Below are positions 24,479 to 36,700 of a stretch of DNA of 40,157 bases, piece by piece (positions within the stretch are counted from its first letter, which is position 1; every line of letters starts with the position of its first letter). The translations under genes were made by a program, and so were the position numbers. This stretch comes from Phycisphaerae bacterium. Its GTDB lineage: Bacteria; Planctomycetota; Phycisphaerae; Sedimentisphaerales; SM23-30. The notes under the pieces were generated by a model. That model saw nothing but the letters and a program-made list of their open reading frames with translations. It did no database searches and was not told where the DNA came from. The DNA lies in assembly GCA_016342495.1 (NCBI GenBank), contig JAEIOG010000043.1, positions 1 to 40,157 on the forward strand. Reading direction: 5' to 3'.

Positions 24479-24784
24479 CTATTTTCCTCAATAAAAAAAG
24501 ACAAGCCTTAACAGCTCACCATTATTATATCGTCATTTCCAATTTTTTACATAAAAAACCTAGATATCCCCAACAATGGTGAGTGAGATTTTTGAGTGGC
24601 AGGGTGAAAATATAAGAATTGGACAGGGATTTTGATGGAATTGAGTGGATAAATGCGGGTTTGGCTGGGCTGCGGAACAAAAAACCGTGAATATCTACAA
24701 ATATGCACGATTCTTTGTTCCTTGTCAGCCAAAAACATCTTCTGCTCTCAGCTCAAAAGCAATTATTAGAGATACCTTTAATTT
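24479..24784. other. 306-bp intergenic region with promoter of the GNAT gene and a long imperfect hairpin
   Basis: Near its left end a minus-strand TATAAT (24524-24529) is a good -10 for the GNAT gene; the -35 is weak. The middle contains a long imperfect inverted repeat at 24662-24731 (listed separately). Short frames on both strands across it read the same peptide pattern because of that symmetry and are not genes. Confidence 0.55.
24662..24731. repeat. Imperfect inverted repeat (arms about 31-33 nt)
   Basis: The left arm starts TGGCTG and contains GGAACAAAAAACCGTGAATAT. The right arm, read on the other strand, starts TGGCTG and contains GGAACAAAGAATCGTGCATAT. The arms meet around the 6-nt centre CTACAA and differ at a few positions with a short bulge. 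It lies about 55 bp past the stop codon of the giant gene and could act as a processing or termination structure, but no T tract follows. Confidence 0.6.
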
Positions 24785-27700
24785 TTATTTAGGTTTTTTT
24801 GATGATTTCTTTTCATTATTATCATCGTCATTAGGGTTATTTCTCATTAGCCACCATAATAAAGGTATACGACTTAGTTTTGATTTTGAGATATTTTGCT
24901 GTTCGGTATTGTCAGCGATTAATTGTTCCTGGTGGATTTCAAGGTTTGTATCATCATCGGTAGATTTTTCAAAATCCCATTGTAATGTATTATCTTCAAA
25001 ACTGTTTTCAAAGCCAGCAGTGATCTGTTCTTGTGGTAAGGATATTTGTTGTGGCAACGGGATTTCATTGGATTCTTGCAGTTCTACTGGTTCAAACAGG
25101 CGATCAAATTCCTGCTTGAGTGGATTGGATTCGATACTGGTATCTGAGGCATTGTCAAGGTTTTGATCTTCAAAATTGTTGTCGTGCTGGTCGTCATTAA
25201 ACTTGATTGTGTTATCAGTTTTTCCTGAATCATTGGAGATTATGTTTTGATCGTTATCTGAATCAAATTTGAAAACGACGGTGGTGTCAGTACCGTCCTC
25301 GATGCTGCTGGGGTCTTCTGGTTTGGCGGTGATGTTAACGATGATATTATCAACGGTTGTTGTCTGGCCATCAGAAACATGGAGTTCGAAAGCAGCCTGT
25401 GAGTCAGAGGAGACATCAGGGGCGATAAATTCCAGTGTAGCGGCATTGGGGTTTTCGAGATCGACATGTGGGCCACCAGTTTGTACCCAGGTATAAGTAA
25501 GTGAGTCGCCATCGATGTCGTTGGCGGTACCGTTTAGTATAACTTTTTGACCTTCTTCAATGGTGATGTCAATGCCGGCGCTGGCGGTAGGGGCGTCATT
25601 TACTGCATCAACATTGATATAAGCAGTCGCAGTATCTTTGGCACCATTTTCATCAACGATGGTATAGGTGAAGGAATCGGAGCCATTGAAATTATCATTA
25701 GGGGTGTAAGTGAAGGTGCCATCGTTGTTGAAGACAACCTGTCCATTTTCAGGTTGAGAAAAGCTGTCAATTTTCAAATGATCTTTGTCGGCATCAGAAT
25801 CATTAGTTAAAATATTAGAGATAATAACGGGAGTGTCTTCGCTGGTTTGGACGATGTCATCTGCTGCAACAGGTGCGTCATTAACTGATTTGACTGTTAT
25901 GTCAATGGTAGCGGTGTCAAATCCGCCATTACCATCACTGATAGTGTAGGTGAAGGAGTCAGTGCCATTGAAGTTATCTGTTGGTTTATAGGTGAATTGC
26001 CCATTGTCGTTGTAAGTAACTCTGCCGTGTCTGGGCTGGGTGAAGTTGTCAACAGTGAGATTGTCGCCATCGATATCTGAAGCGTTGGTTATTACATTAC
26101 CACTGCGAGCTACATTATCTTCGGTGGCAGTTATTACCTCATCATTGGCGACAGGGGCATCATTTACGGCATTTACATTGATGCTGATTGACGCGGTATT
26201 AAATCCGCCATTGCCATCGCTGATGGTATAGGTGAAAGAGTCATCGCCATTGAAGTTGTCATTGGGCGTGTATGTGAAGCTGCCATCGCCATTGAAGGTC
26301 ACCTGTCCATTTTCTGGTTGGGTGAAGCTGTCGATAGTGATTGTGTCGCCATCAAGGTCGGTATCGTTGTTCAGGACATTTGCAATTGTTACGGCATTGT
26401 CTTCGGATGTGGTTATCTGGTCATCGATTGCTTCGGGGGCATCATTGGAAGAATTTACATTAATGTTAATGGTAGCGGTGTCGGTGCCGCCATTGCCATC
26501 AGAGATGGTATAGGAGAAGCTGGTATTTCCATTGAAGTTTGTTTCTGGCAGATAGGTAAAAGTTCCATCATTATTATAAACCACTATGCCATTTTCCGGT
26601 TGAGTCCAGCCTGAGACTGTCAGGGTGTCGCCATCAAGGTCGAAATCATTTTCCAGGACATTGTCGGTAGTGACTTCGGTATCTTCAGTGGTTGCTATGG
26701 ATTCGCCGCTGGCAAAAGGTGCGTCATTGACTGATTCGACATCAATTGTAACTGTGGCGGTGCTTGTTTGTCCATTTTCGTCGGTGATGGTGTAGGTGAA
26801 AGAGTCAGTGCCATTGTAATTGTCATCGGGACTGTAGGTGAAAGTGCCATCATTATTAACGATTGCGGTGCCATGGTCAGGCTGGGTGAAACTATCGACA
26901 GTAATGGTTTCCCCATCAAGGGTAATGTCATTGTTTATTAGATTAGCATTGATGGCATTATCTTCGCTGGTGGTAAAATGGTCATCTGTCGCTGATATCG
27001 CATCATCGGCAGCAGATATTGAAATATTGACCGTGGCGGAGGTGCTGCCGCCATTGCCGTCAGAGACGGTATAGGTGAAACTGTCATTGCCATTATAGTT
27101 GGCGTCGGGGTTGTAGGTGAAGGTGCCATCATCATTGAAGGTCAGGCTGCCATGGTCGGGTTGGGTGAATTCATTGACAGTTAAAGTGTCCCCATCGATA
27201 TCGGTGTCGTTGGCTAGTACATTGCCGGTGGTGAAAGCGGTATCTTCGTCGGTGGAGAAATTGTCATCAGTGGCAACTGGGCCATCATTGACTTCATTGA
27301 TAGTAATGTTGGCGGTAGCAATAACATTATTGCCATTGCCATCAGAGACGGTATAGGTAAAGCTGTCGTTGCCATTATAGTTGGCATCAGGTGTATAGCT
27401 GAAGGTGCCATCATCATTGCTGATGAGGGTACCGTGTTCTGGTTGGGTGAAGCTTGTTATGTCAAGTGCGTCGCCATCATTGTCAAAGTCATTATCTAAA
27501 AGATTGTCTATGACCAGGGTTGAATCTTCGCTGGTGGATAAAGAGTCGTTGTTTGCAACGGGGGCATCCTCCTCGGTTGCGATAGATATATTGACGGTTC
27601 CGGTTTTGGTTCCGCCATTACCATCTGTGACTGTGTAAGTAAAACTGTCGTCGCCATTATGGTTAGCGTCGGGGGTATAGGTGAAAGTGCCATCGTTATT

Positions 27701-30700
27701 ATATGAAACGGTTCCATTTTCAGGTTGGGTGAATTCGGAGACAGATAGAGTGTCGTCATCGGCGTCGGTGTCGTTGGCTAGTACATTATCGGTTGTGATA
27801 GAAGTGTCTTCAGTGGTATTGAAGTTGTCCTGAGCGATGACGGGGGCATCATTGATGGAGCCGACGTTGATATTGACGGTTCCGGTGGTGATGCCACCAT
27901 TGCCATCATTTACAGTATAAGTAAAGGAATCAGCACCGTTATAGTTATCATTAGGGATGTAGTTGAAAGTGCCATCGTCATTATATGTTATTGAGCCATG
28001 GGCAGGTTGAGTGAATGAATCTATCGTCAGCGTGTCACCTTCGACATCGCTATCGTTTATGAGTAAATTGCCGGTTGTCAGTGGTGTATCTTCATTGGTG
28101 ACAATAGTATCATTGCCAATATCTGGAGCGTCGTTGACGGCGTTGACGGTTAGATTGATGGTGGCTGTGTCGGTAAGACCATTGCCGTCGGTTATGGTAT
28201 AGGTGAAGCTGTCAGTGCCGTTATAGTTGGCATTGGGGGTATAGGTGAAAGTGCCATCGTTATTGTATGAAACGGTTCCATTTTCAGGTTGGGTGAATTC
28301 AGAGACAGATATGGTATCGCCATCGGCGTCGGTGTCGTTGGCTAGTATATTATCGGTTGTGATAGGAGTGTCTTCAGTGGTATTGAAGTTATCCTGTCCG
28401 ATGACGGGGGCGTCATTGATGGAGCCGACATTGATATTGACGGTTCCGGTAGTGATGCCACCATTGCCGTCGCTAACTGTATAAGTATATGAATCGGCAC
28501 CATGATAATTTTCCTCAGGGGTATAGGTGAAAGTGCCGTTGTCATTGTATGTTATCGAGCCATGGGTTGGCTGGGTGAAAGAATCTATCATTAAGGTATC
28601 ACCTTCGATGTCACTGTCGTTTGCCAGTAAATTGCCTGATGTTACCGGAGTGTCTTCATCTGTAGATAGAATGTCATTGCCAATATCTGGAGCGTCATTG
28701 ACGGCGATGACGGTCAGATTGAAGGTAGCGGTGTCAGTAAGGCCGTCGGCGTCGGTTATGGTATAGGTAAAGCTGTCGGGGCCATTGTAGTTGGCATCGG
28801 GAGTATAGTTAAAGGTGCCATTGTCGTTTAATGTTACTGTTCCATGTTCGGGTTGATCGAATTGGGAAATTGAGATGGTGTCGCCATCGAGGTCGGTGTC
28901 GTTAGCCAGAGGATTGAGTGTGACGGTGGTGTCTTCAGTTACGCTTTGGGTATCATTAAATGCTTCGGGTGCATCATTTACGGCACTAACGCCGATGGTT
29001 ACGGTTTCGGTTGTGGTTGCGCCATGTATGTCGCTCATGGTATAAGTGAAACTGTCATTGCCATTGAAGTTGGCATCGGGGTTATAGGTGAAAGTGCCAT
29101 CATCATTATATGAGACGGTACCATGTGCCGGTTGGGTAAAGCCTTCAAAGGTCATAGTTTCATTTTCGACTTCATAATCATTGTCAAAAACAGACCCAGT
29201 GATAAGCGAGGTGTCTTCGGTGGTGAAATAGGTGTCCTGGCCAACTCTTGGCGCATCATTTACGGGGTTGACAGTAATGCTTATTGTGGTGCTGTCATAG
29301 CCACCATTACCATCGGTGACGACATAGGTAAAACTGTCATCGCCATAATAGTCGGCATCGGGGGTGTAGTCGAAAGTGCCGTCGCCATTATAGGTTACTG
29401 TGCCGTGATCGGGCTGTTGGAAGCTATCCACAAATAATGGTTCGATGTCAACATCAGTGTCATTGGCAAGAACATTATCAGTTGTGGTGGTGGTATCTTC
29501 TGTGACTACAAAAGAATCGTCGTCAGCGATTGGTGCGTCGTTGGCAGGAGTGACATTAACCCTGATGGTGGCGGTGCTGGTTATGCCTTCGGCGTCTATG
29601 ACGGTATAGGTGAAACTATCTGCGCCATTGTAGTCGGCATCGGGCTGATAATTAAAAGTGCCATCATCATTATATGATACTGTGCCGTTGCTGGCCTGAG
29701 TGAAGCTGTCTACGGTTAGCACATCGCCATCGACATCAATATCATTGGTTAGCACATTACCGGTAGTTAGTGGGGTATCTTCAGAGGTAGTAAAAGTGTT
29801 ATTGATTGCGATAGGAGCATCATTGACAGGTGTGATATTGAGTGTCATAGTTCCGGTCACATTGCCGCCCTGGCCATCAATTACGGTATATTCAAAAGTT
29901 TCTGTTCCATTATAGTTGAGTTCAGGGACATAATCGAAGGTGCCATCACCGTTATAAGTTACTGAGCCATGTTCTGGTTGGGTGAACCAAGGTATCATTA
30001 TAGAGTTGCCATCAATATCGGAATCATTAGCTAAGACACTAATTGTTGTAACTGCGGTGTCTTCATCGATAGTCATGGCGTCATCTATGACATCTGGTGC
30101 ATCGTTAACGGCGGCGACATTGAATTTGATCCATGCGGTTGATTCCAGACCACCATCATCGATGATAGTATAATTGATTATTTCGTGGCCATTGAAGTTG
30201 GCGTCAGGGACATAGGTGAAAGTTCCATCGCCATTATAGGTTACGGTGCCATTATCGGGTTGGGTGAAATTATCTATTGATACAGTTTCGATGTCAACAT
30301 TTTCAAAGAAGCTAAAGACATTTTCTGTGGTGACATTGTTGTCTTCGTCACCATAATAGGTCAGGTTTTCGGCTTTTAGTTCATCATTGATTGAGTTGAC
30401 GGTGATGTTGATGGTTGCGGTGTCAGTGCCGCCCTGGCCGTCAATGATGGTGTAGGTGAAACTGTCGGTTCCATTATAATCTCGATAAGGATTATAGTTG
30501 AAAGTTCCATCGCCATTATAGGTTACTGTACCATGGCTGGCATCGGAGAAGTCATAAACAAGGATATTATCGCCATCAACATCAAAATCATTAGTTAGGA
30601 CATTTTCGGTGGTAAGGATCATATCTTCATCGACGGTAGCGGTATTGTCCTGGGCATCCGGTGCATCATTGACACTGGCTACGCTGACATTTACTTGTAC

Positions 30701-33700
30701 GGTATCAGTAAGGCCAAGTTCGTCGCTGATGGTGTAAGTAAAGGTATCGGTTCCGTTGAAGTTGGTGTCGGGCGTATAGGTGAAGGTTCCATCGCCATTA
30801 TCGGTAACGGTGCCATGGGTGGCCTGGGTGAAGCTGTCGAGAGTGATGGAGTCGCCATCAATGTCGGAATCGTTGGCAGTTAAAACGCCGGTAGTTATGC
30901 TATTGTCTTCGGTGGTGGAGTATGAATCGTTATGTCCTGTCGGGGCATCGTTTACGGCATTTATATTAAGTGAAACGGTGCCAGTGTCACTTCCGCCTTC
31001 GCCATCATATATTGTATAGGTGAAACTGTCGGTTCCATTGTAATTAGCATCGGGAGTATAGGTGAAGGTTCCATCATCATTGTAATCGACGCTACCATGA
31101 GCGGGCTGGGTGAAATCATAGACGAAAAGAGCGTTTTCGTTGCCAGCAGTCTGGTCGTTGGCCAGGACATTAGTGGTGGTTATGCTGGTGTCTTCATCAA
31201 GAGTAAATGTGTCATTAATTGCTTCGGTGCCATCTTCGACGGGATTTACATTGATATTAATTGTGGCGGTGTCGGTTAGGCCGTTGTCATCAGTGATGGT
31301 GTAAGTGAAGGAGTCAGTGCCGTTGTAGTCGGCATTGGGTGTGTAGTTAAACGTTCCATCATCATTGTATGTGACTGTGCCATTGGCAGGCTGAGTGAAT
31401 GAATCGACAGTGATGGTGTCGCCATCGAGGTCGGTGTCGTTGGTCAGGACATTGCCTGTAGTAAGTGGAGTGTCTTCATTAGTGGAATAGTTGTCATTGA
31501 CGGCATCAGGAGCATGGGTGTCAGTGTCAACGAAAATGCTGATAGTAGCGGTATCGGTTTGGCCATTGCCATCGGTGATGGTGTAGGTGAAGGTGTCGGT
31601 ACCGTTGTAGTCGGCATTTGGTGAATAATCGAACGTTCCATCGTCATTATAGGTAACGGTGCCGTTGGCGGGCTGAGTAAATGAATCGACGGCGATGGTG
31701 TCGCCATCGAGGTCTGTGTCGTTGGCCAGGACATTGCCTGTAGTAACTGGAGTATCTTCAATTGTAGAGTAGCTGTCATTGACAGCATCGGGGGCATGGG
31801 TGGCGGTGTCAACGGATATGTTGACAGTGGCGGTGTCGATAACATTGTTATCATCTGAAATTGTATAGGTGAAGCTGTCGGTGCCGCTGAAGCCATCATT
31901 AGGTGTATAGGTGAAAGTTCCGTCATCATTATAGGTGAGCGTGCCATTCCCAGGTTGGGTGTAGCTATCAATTGTTAATCCTTCTCCCGGGGCATCAATG
32001 TCATTACTTAAGACATTGGAAGTGGTGATAGCGGTATTATGATCGGTAGAGAAAGAATCGTTAATCGCATCGGTTGGAGGTATTTCGGGGTCACCGGGGT
32101 CGGTATTTCCAACGGTGACGCTAATGGTTGCGGTGTCGGTTCCGCCATTGCTATCGGTTATGGTGTAAGTGAAAGTGTCATTTCCAGTATAGTCAGCATC
32201 TGGGGTGTAGTTAAACGTTCCATCACCATTGTTGACTACGGTTCCGTGAGTTGGTTGAGTGAAACTGTTGATGGTTAAGGTGTCACCATCGATGTCAGAG
32301 TCGTTATTGAGAATATTAGTGGTAGTTAATGTTTCATTGATATCTGTCGTAAAAGAATCGTTTTCCGCATCGGGGTTGTCATTTATTGCATTGATATTGA
32401 TGATGATAGATTCGGTTTGGGTCGCTCCCCGGCCATCACTGATGGTATAGGTGAAGCTATCGGAGCCATTGAAGTTATCGTCAGGGGTGTAATTGAAGGT
32501 GCCATCCCCATTTGATGTTACTGTGCCGTGTTCGGGTTGGCTATACCATGCTATGCCTAAGGTATTACCTTCGACATCATAGTCATTATCTAAAACATTA
32601 CCGGTTACTAATGGAGTATCTTCGTCGGTAGTATAAGTATCGCTTACAGTTATTGCCGCATCATTTACCGAGCTAATGTTTATGTTTACTGTTGCGGTGT
32701 CAAAGCCACCATTGCCATCAGAAACTGTATAGGTAAAGCTGTCGGAACCATTGTAGTTGGCGTCGGGAGTATAATTAAACGTCCCATCATTATTATATGT
32801 AAGTGTACCATGGCTTACCTGGGTGTAGTTGTCAATAGTCAAGGTGTCGCCATCAACATCGACATCGTTTGCCAGCAGGTTGCCGGTGGTAATGGTGCTG
32901 TCTTCAGCAATTGAGAGGGAATCATTTACTACTACTGGGGCATCATTGACGGCTGTGATATCTAGATTTATTGTAACGGTTTCTTCTGCACCATTACCAT
33001 CAATAATGGTGTAGGTGAAGCTGTCTGTGCCATTGTGGTTGGCATCTGGGGAGTATGTGAAAGTTCCATCGCCATTATAAGTGACACTGCCATTGTTGGG
33101 CTGGGTGAAAGTGGAGATGTGCAGGGTGTCGCCATCGATATCCGAATCATTTGCCAGCACATTGGTGGTGGTTACTGATGTGTCTTCACTGGTGGTGTAG
33201 CTATCTGTCAGGCCTTGAGGGGCGTCGTTGACGGCTTCAACATTGAAGTGAATTCTAGCAGAGTCAGTTCCACCATTGTTGTCGCTGATAGTGTATACAA
33301 AACTGTCAGGACCATTGTAGTTGGCATCCGGGGTGTAATTGAAAGTGCCATCGCCATTATATGTAACGGTTCCATGTTCTGGTTGCTGGAAACTGTCTAC
33401 AATCAGGGTGTCACCATCAATATCAGAATCGTTATTTAAGACATTGCCGGTGGTACTGGTGGTGTCTTCCACAGCGGAATAGATATTGTATTTGGCTTTC
33501 GGGTCATCATTTACAGAATTAATTACAATTTCAACGGTAGCAGTAGAGGTTCCGCCGAGGCCATCATCAATTGTATAGGTAAAGCTGTCGGTGCCATTGT
33601 AGTTAGCTTCGGGAGTATAGGTAAAACTGCCATCGCCATTATAGAATATGTTACCATGGCTTGGATTTGTCACGCCATTGACGAAGAAACTGTCGCCGTC

Positions 33701-36700
33701 GACATCGATGTCATTACTCATAAGGTTGCCGGTTGTCACGGAGCTGTCTTCATCGACAGTGATTGTATCATTACCTGGTGTTGGGGCGTCGTTGATGGCA
33801 TTGATATTTATATTGATAGTAGCGGTGTCAGTACCGCCATTGCCATCAGAGACGGTATAGGTGAAACTGTCTGCGCCATTGTAATTGGCATCGGGTAAAT
33901 ATGTAAAGGTGCCATCGTCATTATAGACTACGGTTCCATTTTCAGGTTGAGTGAAGTCTTCGACACTTAAGGTATCGCCATCGATATCAGTGTCATTTGC
34001 CAGGACATTGTGGGTTGTGATTTCGGTATCTTCATTGGTAGTGATAGAGTCGGTGTTGGAGATGGGAGCATCATTAACAGCGTTTACAGTTATTTCAATG
34101 GTGGCGGTGCTGGTTTGACCATTACCATCAGTGATGGTATAAGTAAAGCTGTCAGAACCATTGTAGTTAGCAGCAGGTGTATAGTTGAAAGTTCCATCGT
34201 CATTATAAGTGACGGAACCATGGGATGGTTGTTGGTAGCTTTCTACGGTTAAAACATCGCCATCAATATCGGTATCATTTGTTATTACATTTTCTGTGGT
34301 TACTGAGCTGTCTTCATCGACAGTTGCTGTGTTGTCATTGGCAATTGGGGCATCATTAACAGCGTTGACAGCTATATTTATCGTGGCGGTATCGGTTTGG
34401 CCATTACCATCGGTGATGGTATAGGTGAAGCTGTCGGGGCCGTTGTAGTTGGCATCGGGGGTGTAGTCGAAAGTTCCATCATCATTATAGGTGACTGTGC
34501 CATGGGTGGGCTGAGTGAAGCTGTCGATAGCTACAATATCACCATCTATATCATTGTCATTGGTCAGGACGTTGGCGGTTGTGATCGTGGTGTCTTCATT
34601 AGTGGTTATAATATCGTCCAGGGCGACGGGTGCATCATTAGTTGCGTTGACAGTAATGTCTATTGTCGCAGTGTCAGTTCCGCCATTGCCATCTGCAACG
34701 GTGTAGGTGAAGCTATCGGGCCCATTGTAGTTAGCGTCGGGGGTGTAATTGAAAGTTCCATCATCATTATAGGTAACAGAACCATGGTTTGGCTGGGTGA
34801 AACTGTCAACAGTGAGAGTATCGCCATTAAGGTCGAAATCATTGGCCAGGACATTACCTGTTACAACCGTGGTATCTTCATCGGTAGAAAAAGCATCCCC
34901 AGTAGCCTCAGGAGGCTCGTTGACTATTACATTAATGGTCACGGTGTCAGTTCCGCCATTGCCATCGGTTATAGTGTAGGTGAAACTGTCATTGCCAGTG
35001 AAATTTTCATTAGGGGTGTAGTTGAAAGTTCCATCGTCATTATAGGTTACGGTTCCATTGCTGGCTTGTGTGAAGCTATCCAGACTGATTGTGTCACCTT
35101 CAATGTCGGTGTCATTAGCCAGGACGTTTTCGCTGGTAATTACAGTGTTTTCATCTGTAACAATTAAATCGTTGCCGCCATCTGGGGCATCATTAACTGC
35201 ATTAACGGTAATGTTAATGGTCGCGGTATCGGTTTCGCCATTGCCATCGGTGATGGTATAGGTGAAACTGTCTGCGCCATTGTAGTTGGCATCTGGGGTG
35301 TAGTTGAAAGTTCCATTATCATTATAGGTTACGGTGCCGTGAGTGGCCTGGGTGAAACTATCGACGGTGAGGGTGTCGCCATCGGGGTCGGTATCGTTGG
35401 TTAGGACGTTGGCGGTTGTTAGTGTTGTATCTTCATTGGTTGTGAAGTCGTTGTTGATTGCATCGGGTGTGTCGTTTATGCTGTCGACGGTGATATTAAT
35501 TGTAGCGGTGTCGGTACCGCCATTGCCATCGGTTATGGTATAGGTGAAACTGTCTGCGCCATTGTAGTTGGCATCTGGGGTGTAGTTGAAAGTTCCATCA
35601 TTATTATAGGTTACGGTGCCGTGAGTGGCCTGGGTGAAACTGTCGACGGCGAGGGTGTCGCCATCGGGGTCGGTATCGTTGGTTAGGACGTTGGCGGTTG
35701 TTAGTGTTGTGTCTTCATTGGTTGTGAAGTCATTGTTGATTGCATCGGGTGTGTCGTTTATGCTGTCGACGGTGATATTAATTGTAGCGGTGTCGGTACC
35801 GCCATTGCCATCGGTTATGGTATAGGTGAAACTGTCTGCGCCATTGTAGTTGGCATCGGGGGTGTAGTTGAAAGTTCCATCATCATTATAGGTTACGGTG
35901 CCGTGGGTGGCTTGGGTGAAACTGTCGACGGTGAGGGTGTCGCCATCGGGGTCGGAATCGTTGGTTAAGACATTACCGGTAGTAATAGCAGTATCTTCAT
36001 TGGTTGTGAAGTCGTTATTAATTGCATCTGGTGCATCATTTGTTGTATTGACTGTTATGTTAATCGTTGCGGTATCGGTTTCGCCATTGCCATCGGTTAT
36101 AGTATAAGTGAAGCTGTCAGCGCCGTTATAGTTGGCATCGGGGGTGTAATCGAAAGTTCCATCATCATTATAGGTTACAGTTCCGTGGGTCCCCTGGGTG
36201 AAACTATCGACGGTGAGGGTATCGCCATCGGGGTCGGTATCGTTGGTTAGGACGTTGGCGGTTGTTAGTGTTGTATCTTCATTGGTCGTGAAATCGTTGT
36301 TGATGGCATCTGGTGCGTCGTTTATGCTGTCGACGGTGATGTTGATTGTTGCGGTATCGGTACCGCCATTGCCATCGGTGACGGTATATGTGAAACTGTC
36401 TGCGCCATTGTAGTTGGCATCTGGGGTGTAGTTGAAAGTTCCATTATCATTATAGGTTACAGTGCCGTGAGTGGCCTGGGTGAAACTATCGACGGTGAGG
36501 GTATCGCCATCAGGGTCGGTATCGTTGGTTAGGACATTACCGGTGGTGATCGCAGTATCTTCATTGGTTGTGAAGTCGTTGTTGGCAGCATCTGGTGCAT
36601 CATTTGTTGTATTGACGGTTATGTTAATCGTTGCGGTATCGGTACCGCCATTGCCATCGGTGACGGTATATGTAAAGCTGTCGGCACCATTGTAGTTGGC

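Noticed and set aside
34397-35167. 256-codon plus-strand open frame inside the giant gene, and many shorter ones
   Set aside because: These frames are antisense to the cadherin-like repeats, recur with the repeat period, and have the Gly/Val/Ile-rich composition expected from the complement of Asn/Asp/Thr codons. They are shadows.
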